Shown here one piece after another: positions 1 to 8,610 of a stretch of 64,000 nt of DNA (its first letter is position 1; each line of letters starts with the position of its first letter). The position numbers and the translations under genes were made by a program. The DNA is taken from the NCBI GenBank assembly GCA_963732335.1, contig CAVSZO010000007.1, positions 124,001 to 188,000 of the forward strand. The letters run 5' to 3'. A model generated the notes under the pieces. The model searched no databases. It worked only from the letters and a program-made list of their open reading frames with translations, and had not been told where the DNA came from. The stretch comes from Desertimonas sp963732335 (GTDB taxonomy: Bacteria; Actinomycetota; Acidimicrobiia; Acidimicrobiales; Ilumatobacteraceae).

Positions 1-587
1 ATGACGAGGCGATCCTGCTCGGTGTAGTGCTCGATCAGCGGCGCCGTCTGGGTCTCGTAGAGGTCGAGGCGGCGGTTGATGGCGTCGGGGTGGTCGTCCT
101 CGCGTTGCATCACGTCGCCACCACAGACCTCGCAGATCCACGGCTGGCGTTCCGTGCCGGTGGCCGTGTAGTTGGTCCCGCAGTCGCGGCACACCCGCCG
201 CGCCGAGATCCGCCGGATCACCACCTCGCGGGCGACGTAGAGGTCGATCACGACGTCGAGCGGCTTGTCCCCGGCGATCTCGTCCAGTGCATCGGCCTGG
301 ACGACCGTGCGCGGGAAGCCGTCGAGGATGTAGCCACGGGTGCGGGCATCGGCACGCTGGAGCCGCTCCTCGACCAGGCCGATCATGATCTCGTCGCCGA
401 CGAGACCCCCGGAGTCCATGATCTCCCGCGCCATCAACCCCAGCTCGGTCCCCTCGCGCACGGCGGCACGCAGCATGTCGCCCGTCGAGATGTGGGGGAT
501 GACGTAGTGGCGCGAGAGGCGGACGCATTGCGTTCCCTTGCCGGCTCCCTGGCGACCGAGGATGACGAGCCGAGCTCCCGGGATCAC
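1..587 (-). CDS. adk: Adenylate kinase, C-terminus outside window
   Basis: Adenylate kinase interconverts ATP + AMP and 2 ADP in the cytoplasm. About 195 residues are visible; the family is near 215, so only the extreme C-terminus is missing. The P-loop reads GRQGAGKGT at residues 11-19 and is followed by the AMP-binding segments. The LID carries four cysteines (133, 136, 152, 155) in CxxC...CxxC spacing, the zinc-binding LID type. I chose the GTG start at 587 because a GAGG ribosome-binding sequence precedes it and it lies just past the secY stop at 601. secY-adk is the normal end of the spc operon. Confidence 0.93.
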   Translation of the reverse strand, partial: MIPGARLVILGRQGAGKGTQCVRLSRHYVIPHISTGDMLRAAVREGTELGLMAREIMDSGGLVGDEIMIGLVEERLQRADARTRGYILDGFPRTVVQADALDEIAGDKPLDVVIDLYVAREVVIRRISARRVCRDCGTNYTATGTERQPWICEVCGGDVMQREDDHPDAINRRLDLYETQTAPLIEHYTEQDRLV

Positions 588-600
588 CGGAGCCTCGCCG

Positions 601-1920
601 CTATTTCAGGAACCCCTCATAGTTGCGCAGCGTGAGCTGGCTGTCGATCTGGCGCATCACCTCGAGCGCGACGCCCACGGCGATCAGCAGGCTGGTGCCG
701 GCAAACCCGAGGCTCTGGATCCCTGCTGCCCAGGTGAGCACGTAGGGGATCGTCGCCACGATGGCGATGAACACGCCGCCCGGAAGGGTGATGCGGTTGA
801 CGATGCGGGCGAGGTAGCGCTCGGTCTGTGGTCCGGGACGCACGCCGGGGATGAATCCGCCCTGGCGACGAATCTGATCGGCCTGGCGCACCGGGTCGAA
901 GGCGATCGTGTTGTAGAAGTAGGCGAAGGCGATGATCATCAGCGCGAACAGCGTGATGTACACGAGGTTCTGCGGGTTGACGATGTACTCGTTCACCCAT
1001 TCGGTGACCGTGCGTCGCCACCCGGAGTCGGCGTTGCCGAGCACGTTGGTGGCGATCACGGGGATCAGCAGGATCGAGCTGGCGAAGATGACCGGAATCA
1101 CGCCGGACTGGTTGACCTTCAACGGGATGTAGGTGTTCTGACCGCCGTACATCCGGCGCCCGACGACGCGTTTGGCGAACTGCACCGGTATTCGCCGTTG
1201 GCCCAGCTCGACGTATACCACCGAGACGATGATCGCCAGCGTCACCCCGACGATGATGATGAACCAGAAGTACTTGTCCTGGACGAGGATCGACCAGAAT
1301 CCGTACGGCATGCCGGCCACCACCGAGGCGAAGATGATCATCGACATGCCGTTGCCGATACCACGTTGGCTGATCAGCTCGCCCATCCACATCAGCAGGG
1401 CAGTGCCGGCAACGAGCGTGGGAATGATCAGGTACGCCCGTGGCCACAGGCCCTCGGGCAGAATCGGCACGCTCGGTGCGTTGACCGACAGGTAGCCGGC
1501 CCCACGCCCGGTGCCGAACACGAACACGAGACCCGTCGCCTGCAACGTGGCCAGAGCGATCGTCACGTACCGGGTGTACTGGGTGATCTTGCGCTGACCG
1601 ACGGCGCCCTGTTGCTGTAACTGCTCAAGCTTGGGGATCACCACACCGAGGATCTGCATGATGATGCTCGACGTGATGTAGGGCATGATCCCGAGGGCGA
1701 AGATCGAGAAGCTCTCGAATGCTCCGCCGGAGAACAGGTTGAGGAAACCGATCGCCCCCTGGGTGCTGGCGGCATCTTGGAGCTGCTTGATCGCCTGGTG
1801 ATCGATCCCGGGCACCCGGATCGTCGTACCGAACCGGTAGAGGACGATCATCATGACCGTGAACAGGATCTTGTTGCGCAGATCCGCAATCTTGAAGATG
1901 TTCTTCAGGCTGGAAAGCAA
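601..1920 (-). CDS. secY: Protein translocase subunit SecY
   Basis: SecY is the channel-forming subunit of the Sec translocon in the plasma membrane. The 439-residue length is normal. Ten hydrophobic segments can be followed, the first at about residues 18-35 (ILFTVMMIVLYRFG). The conserved RQADQIRRQGGFIPGVRPG segment, the cytosolic loop after the eighth membrane segment, is present near residue 340. It lies between rplO and adk as in other spc operons. The frame is intact. Confidence 0.97.
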   Translation of the reverse strand: MLSSLKNIFKIADLRNKILFTVMMIVLYRFGTTIRVPGIDHQAIKQLQDAASTQGAIGFLNLFSGGAFESFSIFALGIMPYITSSIIMQILGVVIPKLEQLQQQGAVGQRKITQYTRYVTIALATLQATGLVFVFGTGRGAGYLSVNAPSVPILPEGLWPRAYLIIPTLVAGTALLMWMGELISQRGIGNGMSMIIFASVVAGMPYGFWSILVQDKYFWFIIIVGVTLAIIVSVVYVELGQRRIPVQFAKRVVGRRMYGGQNTYIPLKVNQSGVIPVIFASSILLIPVIATNVLGNADSGWRRTVTEWVNEYIVNPQNLVYITLFALMIIAFAYFYNTIAFDPVRQADQIRRQGGFIPGVRPGPQTERYLARIVNRITLPGGVFIAIVATIPYVLTWAAGIQSLGFAGTSLLIAVGVALEVMRQIDSQLTLRNYEGFLK

Positions 1921-1982
1921 CGTCGTGGATCCTTGTGCTCGCTTCGGTCATCGCCCTGCCGGTCAGCGCGGGCGATCGGAAC

Positions 1983-2501
1983 CTATCGGTTCGTGAACTG
2001 ATTGCCCTTGGCTGCCGGACGGCCGGCCTTGTTCTCGCCCTTGAACGGGAGGGGAACAAGTGTGACCGTACCCCCGACTGCGGTGATCGCTGTCTCCGCC
2101 GACTTTGACACGGCGTGAACCTGGACGTCGAGCTTGCGGGACAGCTCGCCCCGACCGAGCACTTTGACGTAGGCGCCCTTGCGCACGGCGCCGACGGCGA
2201 CGAGCGATTCGGGCGTGACAGAACCGCCGTCGAAGCGATCGGCGAGCTCCTCGAGGGTGTCGAGGTTGACCGCCGCGTACTCGACACGGAACGGGTTGTT
2301 GAATCCCTTCAGCTTCGGAACGCGTTGCTTGAGGGGCATCTGACCACCCTCGAAGCCGCGCGGCACCTTGCCGCGCCCGCGCGAGCGCTGGCCCTTCGTG
2401 CCCCGGCCGGCGGTCTTGCCGCCCTTGCCGCCCTTGCCGCGGGCGACGCGCTTTGGCCCTCTGTTGGCGCCGGGAGCCGGCGCTAGCTCATGAACTCTCA
2501 T
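1983..2501 (-). CDS. rplO: 50S ribosomal protein L15
   Basis: L15 (uL15) is a large-subunit assembly protein with an extended basic N-terminus. The protein is 172 residues; the N-terminal HELAPAPGA and the GRGTKGQRSRGRG basic arm are diagnostic. A globular domain with the VPKLKGFNN segment follows. The C-terminal half is somewhat longer than the common 145-150 residues. Its start overlaps the 3' end of rpmD by 14 bp, suggesting translational coupling. A 62-bp gap separates it from secY. Confidence 0.96.
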   Translation of the reverse strand: MRVHELAPAPGANRGPKRVARGKGGKGGKTAGRGTKGQRSRGRGKVPRGFEGGQMPLKQRVPKLKGFNNPFRVEYAAVNLDTLEELADRFDGGSVTPESLVAVGAVRKGAYVKVLGRGELSRKLDVQVHAVSKSAETAITAVGGTVTLVPLPFKGENKAGRPAAKGNQFTNR

Positions 2502-2700
2502 CTTGTGCTCCCTCCTCCACCTTGACGAGGTGGGGGACGCGGGCGATCATGCCGCGGATCTCGGGACGATCGGGCAGCGTGTTCGACTTGCCGATGCGCC
2601 CGAGTCCGAGGGCCCGCAGCGTGCCACGGGTCTTCGGCTTGGCATGGGTGCCCGACTTCACCTGGGTGACGACGATCGTGTTGTCGGCTTGCTTGGCCAT
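2488..2700 (-). CDS. rpmD: 50S ribosomal protein L30
   Basis: L30 (uL30) is a small protein of the large subunit. The 70-residue product has the family core VTQVKSGTHAKPKTRGTLRALGL near the N-terminus and the MIARVPHLVKVEE strand near the end. A short acidic tail (EGAQDESS) follows. The start shares bases with the rpsE stop (ATGA at 2700) and the end overlaps rplO, so the three genes should be translated in a coupled way. Confidence 0.95.
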   Translation of the reverse strand: MAKQADNTIVVTQVKSGTHAKPKTRGTLRALGLGRIGKSNTLPDRPEIRGMIARVPHLVKVEEGAQDESS

Positions 2701-3308
2701 CAGGCACGCACCTCTGGGTCATCGTCGCTGCCGAGCGTGGCCGCCACGTGGGCGCCGCGTTTGCGCTCGTTGTAGGCCTTGAGCATTCCCTTCGGCACGA
2801 AGTCCTCGGCGGCGAGACCGCGGCGGGCCGCCACCTCGTCGGGGCGCTGCAGCGATTGCAGCCCCTGCACCGTGGCCCGGGCCACGTTGATGTGGTTGGC
2901 CGAACCCAGGGACTTGCACAGCACGTCGTGGATCCCGGCCTCCTCGAGGATGATCCGAGCGGCGCCACCGGCGATGACGCCGGTACCCGGGGCGGCCGGC
3001 TTCATCAGCACGCGGCCGGCGCCGGTGACTCCGATCACCGGGTGCGGGATCGTCGGGCCGGCGAGAGGGACCTCGAACAGGTTGCGCTTGGCTTCCTCGG
3101 TGCCCTTCTGGATTGCCAGCGGCACTTCCTTGGCCTTGCCGTAGCCGAGACCGACACGGCCATTGCCGTCGCCGATGACGACCAGCGCCGTGAACGAGAA
3201 GCGGCGACCACCACGCACCACCTTGGCGACGCGGTTGATGGTGATGACCCGCGACTCGCGAAGGCCACCCTCGCCGATCTCGGACGATGTGGTGTGTGTA
3301 TTAGCCAT
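2700..3308 (-). CDS. rpsE: 30S ribosomal protein S5
   Basis: S5 (uS5) is a small-subunit protein of the decoding and mRNA-entry region. I start it at the ATG at 3308 (MANTHTTSSEIGEGG, 202 residues). The frame stays open for 19 codons upstream, but that stretch is intergenic repeat sequence with no family resemblance. Visible are RESRVITINRVAKVVRGGRRFSF at the start of the RNA-binding domain and the GVTGAGRVLMKPAAPGTGVIAGG segment. No strong Shine-Dalgarno precedes the start. The stop overlaps the rpmD start. Confidence 0.95.
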   Translation of the reverse strand: MANTHTTSSEIGEGGLRESRVITINRVAKVVRGGRRFSFTALVVIGDGNGRVGLGYGKAKEVPLAIQKGTEEAKRNLFEVPLAGPTIPHPVIGVTGAGRVLMKPAAPGTGVIAGGAARIILEEAGIHDVLCKSLGSANHINVARATVQGLQSLQRPDEVAARRGLAAEDFVPKGMLKAYNERKRGAHVAATLGSDDDPEVRA

Positions 3309-3370
3309 GGTGAAGCTTCGTTTCAGTCGTGCGAGCGTCCGGAGCGCCAGCGGAGGGAGCGACAACCAGC

Positions 3371-3393
3371 GGCCTGCGTGGCCGGGGAACGCA
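3371..3393 (+). repeat. Dispersed 23-bp intergenic repeat, copy 1
   Basis: A 23-bp element beginning GGCCTGCGTGGCC lies in the gap between rplR and rpsE. The same 23 bp recur at 7478-7500 and, inverted, at 63019-63041. Its ends contain the short inverted repeat TGCGT/ACGCA, so it can form a small hairpin. All three copies are in intergenic gaps. Confidence 0.8.
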
Positions 3394-3408
3394 TTGAATA
3401 GCCATGAT

Positions 3409-3772
3409 TCAGAACTCCAGACCTGCTTCGCGCGGCCGCGGCGACCGCGGCGATGCGTCCGTGATAGATGTAGCCGCCACGGTCGAAGACGACCTGGGTG
3501 ATGCCAGCGGCCTTGGCTCGCTCGGCGATCAGTTTGCCGACCTTTGCCGCCGCGGCGACGCTGTGGCCACCCTCGGCCCGCAGGTCAGCCTCGGTGGTCG
3601 ACGCTGCGGCGAGCGTGCGGCCGGCGTCGTCGTCGATGACCTGGACGACGAGGTGCTTGTTGGAACGATGCACGGCGAGGCGCGGCCGAGTCGCAGTTCC
3701 GTGGATCTTCTTGCGCACCCGCCGATGGCGGCGGATCCGCGATTCCCGGCGAGCGTTGGCAATGTTGGTCAT
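3409..3772 (-). CDS. rplR: 50S ribosomal protein L18 (frameshift near 3' end)
   Basis: L18 (uL18) binds 5S rRNA. The N-terminus (TNIANARRESRIRRHRRVRKK) and the FDRGGYIYHGRIAAVA segment are typical. In the sequence as given the frame runs past its proper end into the dispersed repeat. A +1 shift near 3427-3435 restores the canonical C-terminus AREAGLEF and a stop at 3409, giving about 121 residues, the family norm. Since L18 is essential, I take this as a sequencing indel. It sits between rplF and rpsE as expected. Confidence 0.92.
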
Positions 3773-3783
3773 GGCGTGCTTCC

Positions 3784-4326
3784 TTACTTCTTGCCGGCCT
3801 TGCCCGCCTTGCGCAGGACGCGCTCGCCCTGGTAGCGGACGCCCTTGCCCTTGTAGGGCTCAGGCTTGCGAATGGAACGGATGTCTGCTGCGACCTGGCC
3901 GACGACTTCCTTGTCGATGCCGCTGATGACGATCTGGGTCGGCGCCGGCACCTCGAACGTCACGCCGTCGGGCGCGCTGACGTTGACGGGGTGGCTGAAG
4001 CCGAGCGACAGGCGGATCGCCGTCGGTCCCTGGGCCTCGGCGCGGTACCCCACGCCGACGATCTCGAGGCGCTTGCTGAACCCGTCGGTGACACCGACGA
4101 CCATGTTGTTGATCAGGCTGCGGGTGAGCCCGTGGAGGGCGCGGTTGTCGCGCTCGTCGTCTGGACGCGTCACGTTGAGCGTGCCGTCTTGGCGAGCGAC
4201 CGAGATCGACGGGGCGATCGTCCGGCTGAGCGTGCCCTTGGGACCCTTGACGGTGATCGACTGGCCGTCGATGGTGACGTCGACGCCGCTCGGAAGGGTG
4301 ATCGGGGCTTGTCCGATTCGAGACAT
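3784..4326 (-). CDS. rplF: 50S ribosomal protein L6
   Basis: L6 (uL6) is a two-domain large-subunit protein near the GTPase-associated region. The 180-residue length is exactly usual. The start SRIGQAPITLPSGVDV and the ending GKGVRYQGERVLRKAGKAGKK are highly conserved family signatures. The frame is intact, with an 11-bp gap to rplR and a 7-bp gap to rpsH. Confidence 0.97.
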   Translation of the reverse strand: MSRIGQAPITLPSGVDVTIDGQSITVKGPKGTLSRTIAPSISVARQDGTLNVTRPDDERDNRALHGLTRSLINNMVVGVTDGFSKRLEIVGVGYRAEAQGPTAIRLSLGFSHPVNVSAPDGVTFEVPAPTQIVISGIDKEVVGQVAADIRSIRKPEPYKGKGVRYQGERVLRKAGKAGKK

Positions 4327-4333
4327 CTCTACC

Positions 4334-4735
4334 TCACCACACGTAACAGAGGACTTCGCCGCCGACCCTGCGCTTGCGCGCTTCGCGGTCGGTCATCAGC
4401 CCCTGCGAGGTTGACAGGACGGCGACACCGAGGCCGCCGAGAACGCGGGGCACGGCGTTGGCCTTGCGGTAGACCCGGAGACCGGGCGACGACACTCGGC
4501 GGAGACCGGAGATCGTCCGGTCGCGGTCGGGCGAGTACTTGAGGTGGATCGTGAGGATCTCGCCGACGCCCTTCGGCGACGGGGCAACCTCGTAGCCGCC
4601 GATGTAGCCCTCGGACTCGAGGATCTCGGCGAGCGCCACCTTCTGCTTCGACGACGGCATCTTCACCAGGTCGTGCATCGCCGTGTTGGCGTTGCGGACC
4701 CGAGTCAGCATGTCGGCAATGGGATCAGTCAGCAT
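4334..4735 (-). CDS. rpsH: 30S ribosomal protein S8
   Basis: S8 (uS8) binds the central domain of 16S rRNA and in many bacteria regulates the spc operon. The protein is 133 residues. The N-terminus DPIADMLTRVRNANTA and the C-terminal REARKRRVGGEVLCYVW, with the conserved GLMTDREA segment before it, are diagnostic. The intact frame lies between rpsZ and rplF. Confidence 0.97.
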   Translation of the reverse strand: MLTDPIADMLTRVRNANTAMHDLVKMPSSKQKVALAEILESEGYIGGYEVAPSPKGVGEILTIHLKYSPDRDRTISGLRRVSSPGLRVYRKANAVPRVLGGLGVAVLSTSQGLMTDREARKRRVGGEVLCYVW

Positions 4736-4747
4736 TCTTCTCCTCCC

Positions 4748-4933
4748 TCACCAGCTCGACTTCGTCAGACCGGGGATCTCGCCGGCATGGGCGAGCTCGC
4801 GCAGGCACACCCGGCACAGCCCGAACTTGCGCAACACCGAACGGGCGCGGCCGCAGCGACGGCAGCGGGTGTAGGCGCGGACCTTGAACTTGGGCTTGCC
4901 TGCAGCCTTGTTGATCAGTGCTTTCTTGGCCAT
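4748..4933 (-). CDS. rpsZ: 30S ribosomal protein S14, zinc-binding (type Z)
   Basis: S14 (uS14) of the short, zinc-containing type: 61 residues with two CxxC pairs (CRRCGR and CRVC). It begins MAKKALINKAAGKPKFKVRAYTRC. A longer open frame extends upstream but overlaps rplE and is noise. The C+ form is the ancestral spc-operon copy and is not the zinc-free paralogue induced by zinc starvation in actinobacteria. Confidence 0.96.
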   Translation of the reverse strand: MAKKALINKAAGKPKFKVRAYTRCRRCGRARSVLRKFGLCRVCLRELAHAGEIPGLTKSSW

Positions 4934-4949
4934 GGTGGTGGCGAGGCCT

Positions 4950-5600
4950 CTACTTCCTCTTGGCGGACTTGCCGCCGCGAATGGGACCACGGGAACGCTT
5001 CCTGACTGGCGTGACGGCCAGCGGATCGGCGCCGGTGCGGAACGGGAACCCGAATGCATCGAGCAGGGCCTTGCCGGCCGCGTCGTTGGTCGCCGTGGTG
5101 ACGATGGTGATGTCCATGCCCCGCGCCGTGTCGATCTTGTCGTAGTCGATCTCGGGGAACACGGTCTGGTCATTGAGACCGAACGTGTAGTTGCCACGCC
5201 CGTCCCACGATGTGGCCGGCAGACCACGGAAGTCACGGATGCGCGGTATCGCCACGGCGATCAAGCGGTCGAGGAACTCCCACATGCGGTCACCGCGCAG
5301 CGTGACCTTGGTGCCGATCGCCTGGCCCTCACGCAGCTTGAACCCGGCGATCGAGTGCTTGGCCTTGGTGACGATCGGCTTTTGGCCGGCGATCGACGTC
5401 AGGTCGACGACGGCCGCCTCCAGCTGCGAGGGCTGCTGGGTAGCGCGGCCGACACCCATGTTGATGACGATCTTGTCGAGCGTCGGCACTTGCATCACGT
5501 TGGAGAGCTCGAGCTGCTGCTGCAGCTGGCTCTTGACCTGCTCGTTGTAGCGCTGCTTGAGTCGCGGCGTCGTCTTCGTCGCGGTTGCGGTATCAGTCAT
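4950..5600 (-). CDS. rplE: 50S ribosomal protein L5
   Basis: L5 (uL5) contacts 5S rRNA and tRNA at the central protuberance. I chose the ATG at 5600 (MTDTATATKTTPRLKQRYNEQV); open sequence upstream belongs to rplX in another frame. The 216 residues include MQVPTLDKIVINMGVG and the conserved RDFRGLPATSWDGRGNYTFG loop. A basic C-terminal tail (GPIRGGKSAKRK) extends slightly beyond the usual 180-190 residues. The start overlaps the rplX end by 8 bp. Confidence 0.96.
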   Translation of the reverse strand: MTDTATATKTTPRLKQRYNEQVKSQLQQQLELSNVMQVPTLDKIVINMGVGRATQQPSQLEAAVVDLTSIAGQKPIVTKAKHSIAGFKLREGQAIGTKVTLRGDRMWEFLDRLIAVAIPRIRDFRGLPATSWDGRGNYTFGLNDQTVFPEIDYDKIDTARGMDITIVTTATNDAAGKALLDAFGFPFRTGADPLAVTPVRKRSRGPIRGGKSAKRK

Positions 5601-5940
5601 CCCAGATGACCTCCGACTTTCCGCCGCCGAGCTTGGCGACGCGCACCTTGTTGCCCTTGGCGTCGGTGCTGTAGCCAATGCGGACCGTCTTGCCACCGTG
5701 GACGAAGGCGACGTTGCTGACATGGATCGGCATGTCGATGTCGACGATGCCGCCCTGGTCGCGCTGTTGCGGCGCCTGGCGGTTGCGGTGGCGACGGCCC
5801 GGCTTCATGTGCTTCGACGCCGTGTTGACGCCGGACACGATCACCTTCTCCTCTGACGGCAGGACCTGCAGGATCGTCCCCTGCTTGCCCTTGTCCTTGC
5901 CGGTGAGCACCTCGACGGTGTCTCCCTTGCGTAGTTTCAT
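5593..5940 (-). CDS. rplX: 50S ribosomal protein L24
   Basis: L24 (uL24) is an assembly-initiator protein with a KOW domain. The ATG at 5940 gives 115 residues beginning MKLRKGDTVEVLTGKDKGKQG, the KOW motif. GGIVDIDMPIHVSNVAFV is a well conserved second half. The start shares the ATGA junction with the rplN stop, so coupling is likely. Confidence 0.96.
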   Translation of the reverse strand: MKLRKGDTVEVLTGKDKGKQGTILQVLPSEEKVIVSGVNTASKHMKPGRRHRNRQAPQQRDQGGIVDIDMPIHVSNVAFVHGGKTVRIGYSTDAKGNKVRVAKLGGGKSEVIWDD

Positions 5941-6308
5941 CACAACACCTCCGGGGCGAGTGACACGATTCTCATGAAGCGGCGGTCGCGCAGCTCGCGG
6001 CCGACTGGGCCGAAGATGCGCGTGCCGCGCGGCGTGTTGTCGTCCTTGATGAGGACGGCGGCGTTCTCGTCGAAGCGGATGTAGCTGCCGTCGGGGCGGC
6101 GCTTCTCCTTCTTCGTGCGCACGACGACGCACTTGACGACCTCGCCCTTCTTGACGCCAGCGCCGGGGATGGCGTCTTTGACGGTGGCCACGAAGACGTC
6201 GCCGATCGAGGCGTAGCGGCGGCGCGTGCCGCCGAGCACCTTGATCACGAGCACCTCCTTGGCGCCCGAGTTGTCCGCAACGCGGAGCCGGGACTCTTGC
6301 TGAATCAT
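5940..6308 (-). CDS. rplN: 50S ribosomal protein L14
   Basis: L14 (uL14) lies at the subunit interface. The 122-residue protein begins MIQQESRLRVADNSGAKEVL, the strongest signature of the family, and ends EVL as usual. The RRYASIGDVFVATVKDA segment is also conserved. The frame is intact; it lies between rpsQ and rplX. Confidence 0.97.
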   Translation of the reverse strand: MIQQESRLRVADNSGAKEVLVIKVLGGTRRRYASIGDVFVATVKDAIPGAGVKKGEVVKCVVVRTKKEKRRPDGSYIRFDENAAVLIKDDNTPRGTRIFGPVGRELRDRRFMRIVSLAPEVL

Positions 6309-6315
6309 CGGCCGC

Positions 6316-6733
6316 CTACTTCGCTCGCTCGAGGATCTCGGCGACGCGCCAGCGCTTCGTCTTCGACAGCGGCCGAGTCTCCATCACGCGCACCTTGTCG
6401 CCGACGTTGACGTCGTTGGTCTCGTCATGGGCGTACAGACGCTTGGTCTGCAGCACGAACTTGTTGTATTTGGGGTGCCGGACGCGCTCGACGACGGCGA
6501 CGACGACGGTCTTGTCCATCGAGTCGGACACGACGACGCCCTCGCGTTGCTTGCGGACGCTTCGACGTCGCCGTCTCTTGCTCGCTCGAAGACTCGCTCG
6601 CGTCCGGCTGCTCGCTGGCGCTCGCGACGCCGGTTGTGACCTCGTCGGTGCTGCGGTCGGGGGCCAAAGCGGTCACTACTTCCGTTTCATCGGTCACGAT
6701 TGCATCGTCTGTGCGGTTGGTTTCTTCGCTCAT
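6316..6733 (-). CDS. rpsQ: 30S ribosomal protein S17 with acidic N-terminal extension (frameshift)
   Basis: The S17 (uS17) core lies at 6316-6555 (SDSMDKTVVVAVVERVRHPKYN...). Upstream, a second frame beginning MSEETNRTDD at 6733 encodes about 58 acidic, Ser/Glu-rich residues. The two join if one C of the CC at 6555-6556 is an insertion, giving ...TSKR-RKQREGVVVSDSMDK, where RKxREG-VSD is the normal actinobacterial S17 entry. The predicted protein is about 139 residues against 80-90 usually. Its start overlaps the rpmC stop by an ATGA. The DNA at 6580-6635 that encodes ASASEQPDASESSSE is repeated exactly in rplD. Confidence 0.88.
6580..6635 (-). repeat. 56-bp exact repeat shared with rplD tail, copy 1
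   Basis: The 56 bp at 6580-6635 are identical to 10796-10851. Both copies are read on the minus strand in the same amino-acid frame and encode the acidic stretch TGVASASEQPDASESSSE. Here it lies in the N-terminal extension of S17. A third, degenerate half-copy lies at about 10748-10787. Confidence 0.88.
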
Positions 6734-6945
6734 TTGCTGGCCTCTGCTTCTGCGATCTCACGTTGACGGATGAGCGTGTTGAGGCGGGCGATCTGGCGAC
6801 GCACCCGCGTGATCTCAGCGGTGTTGTCGAGTTGCCCGGTGGCGTTGCGGAAGCGCAGGTTGAGCGCCTCCTGCTTGGACTCGCGCAGCTCGGCGACGAG
6901 CTCGGCGAGGTTCAGCTCCGCCAGGGCACTGGTCTTGCCGGCCAT
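6730..6945 (-). CDS. rpmC: 50S ribosomal protein L29
   Basis: L29 (uL29) is a small helical protein near the polypeptide exit tunnel. The 71 residues show ELRESKQEALNLRFRNATGQL followed by ITRVRRQIARLNTLIRQRE, the two helices of the family. It overlaps rplP at 6945 and rpsQ at 6730-6733 by stop-start junctions. Confidence 0.96.
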   Translation of the reverse strand: MAGKTSALAELNLAELVAELRESKQEALNLRFRNATGQLDNTAEITRVRRQIARLNTLIRQREIAEAEASK

Positions 6946-7361
6946 CAGACGACCTCCTCACGAGAGATGACCCGGGCCTTGATCGGCAGCTTCTGCACGG
7001 CCTTGTCCATGGCGATACGCGCCTGGACGGGGTCGGGGAAGGACAGCTCGAACAGGACGCGGCCCGGCTTGACGACGGCGACCCACAACTCGGGGTTGCC
7101 CTTGCCTGAGCCCATCCGGGTCTCTGCCGGCTTCTTGGTGACCGGCTTGTCCGGGAAGATGTTGATCCAGACCTTGCCGCCACGCTTGATGGCGCGGGTC
7201 ATGGCGATACGAGCGGCCTCGATCTGGCGGGCGGTGATCCACCCTGGCTCGAGGGCCTGGATGCCGTACTCGCCGAAGGCGAGCGAGGTACCACCCGAGG
7301 CCAGACCCTTGGTGCGGCCACGATGGTGCTTGCGGTGGGCGACCTTGCGGGGCATCAACAT
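6945..7361 (-). CDS. rplP: 50S ribosomal protein L16
   Basis: L16 (uL16) organises the A-site region of the large subunit. The 138-residue length is standard. MLMPRKVAHRKHHRGR at the start and the GKVWINIFPDKPVTKKPAETRMGSGKG region are diagnostic. Upstream lies a 145-bp gap with two copies of the dispersed repeat, so a break or attenuation point in the operon is possible there. Confidence 0.97.
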   Translation of the reverse strand: MLMPRKVAHRKHHRGRTKGLASGGTSLAFGEYGIQALEPGWITARQIEAARIAMTRAIKRGGKVWINIFPDKPVTKKPAETRMGSGKGNPELWVAVVKPGRVLFELSFPDPVQARIAMDKAVQKLPIKARVISREEVV

Positions 7362-7477
7362 GAGACGACTCCGAGGTTCAGCGAGCGCCAGCGAGCGTCC
7401 TGGCGATCGAACGGGTAGGCGACCGGAGCGCTAGCGCCGCCTGCGTGGCTGAACGCAGTTTCGGTCGCCGGCGCGTC

Positions 7478-7500
7478 GGCCTGCGTGGCCGGGGAACGCA
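7478..7500 (+). repeat. Dispersed 23-bp intergenic repeat, copy 2
   Basis: Identical over 23 bp to the element at 3371-3393, in the rplP-rpsC gap, ending 6 bp before the restored rpsC stop. A shorter relative missing the central GGCC run lies 38 bp upstream (about 7440-7457). The rest of the gap (7362-7477) is rich in GAGCG/CGCTC inverted repeats. Confidence 0.8.
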
Positions 7501-7506
7501 GCATCA

Positions 7507-8383
7507 TCAGTCGTCACCTCGGAAATGCGGCGGCTCGTGGGCGTCGTGGGTCCGCCGGGCGATGTCTTCTTCCTCGTCGAGCAGCTTCTCGAGCTCGACG
7601 TCGGCTTCCTTGATCAGCGGTGCAGCGGCTCTCGGGCTCCTCGGCCGGCCGGCGGGCAGCGCTGGACACGACCCGGCGTGGCTCGGTGGCCTGACCCGAC
7701 GTCTCGCCGACGGCCATCGCCGCCTCGCGGACGATCTTGTCGTCGGACACCTTGTACGGGAGGATGTCGCCCTTGTACAGCCACACCTTGACGCCGACTC
7801 GGCCCGAGGTGGTGCGGGCCTCGCGGAACCCGTAGTCGATATCGGCACGCAGCGTGTGCAGTGGGACGCGGCCCTCGCGGTACCACTCGGTGCGGCTCAT
7901 CTCGGCGCCGCCGAGGCGCCCGGAGCACTGCACGCGGATGCCGAGAGCGCCGGCGCGCTGGGCGTTCTGGACCGCCCGCTTCATGGCCCGGCGGAAGGCG
8001 ATGCGGTTGGCGAGCTGGTCGGCGACACCCTGGGCGATCAGCGCGGCGTCGAGCTCGGGGCTCTTGATCTCGACGATGTTGAGCTGCACTTTGGGGTTGC
8101 CGGTGATGTCGGTGATCAGCGTGCGCAGCTCGTCGGCCTGGGCGCCGCGGCGTCCGATCACGATGCCGGGGCGAGCCGTGTGGACATCGACACGGACCTT
8201 GTCGCGCGTCCGCTCGATCTCGATGCGGCTGATCGCCGCCGACTCCATGCGACGCATGATCGCCTCACGGATCTTCCAGTCCTCGGTGAGGTAGTCCTTG
8301 TACTGCCGGTCGGAGAACCAGCGGCTCTTCCAGTCGGTGGTGATGCCGAGACGGAACCCGTAGGGGTTGATCTTCTGGCCCAT
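7507..8383 (-). CDS. rpsC: 30S ribosomal protein S3 with charged C-terminal tail (frameshift)
   Basis: S3 (uS3) forms part of the mRNA entry tunnel and carries a KH domain. The N-terminus MGQKINPYGFRLGITTDWKSRW and the KH loop PGIVIGRRGAQADELR are typical, and the S3 core ends near residue 215. A further 75 residues follow. As given, the frame switches to Arg-rich noise at about 7622; in another frame the tail continues APLIKEADVELEKLLDEEED and ends at 7507. Total length is about 292 residues, longer than the common 210-275. I treat the shift as a sequencing indel. Confidence 0.92.
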
Positions 8384-8610
8384 TACTTGTTCTCCTCAGT
8401 CTTCTTCGCTCCGCCTGGCGCCTCGTAGCCAGCCGCTTCGGCGTTCTCCGGCGTGTCGAAGAAGAGCTCGGCGATTGTCACGTCGTAGTACCGGGTGCCC
8501 GGCAGGTGGTACTTCATCGAGTTGGTGTTGCCCTTGATCGGATAGCCCTCCGGCACCGACCCGTCCTCCGGCGCAACGACGGCCCCAGCCGGCAACTCGA
8601 CCGCTGCTTC
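8383..8610 (-). other. Sunset domain at the L22 C-terminus
   Basis: About 55 residues match the small actinobacterial domain known as the sunset domain: PIKGNTNSMKYHLPGTRYYD, then a TIAELFFDTPENAEAAGY segment, against the family pattern PIKGN-S--YH-PG--YY-----E--F-T---A-AAGY. It is in frame with the stop that overlaps the rpsC start. It could be a separate small gene using a weak start, but no ribosome-binding site favours that. Its role on a ribosome is unknown to me. Confidence 0.75.
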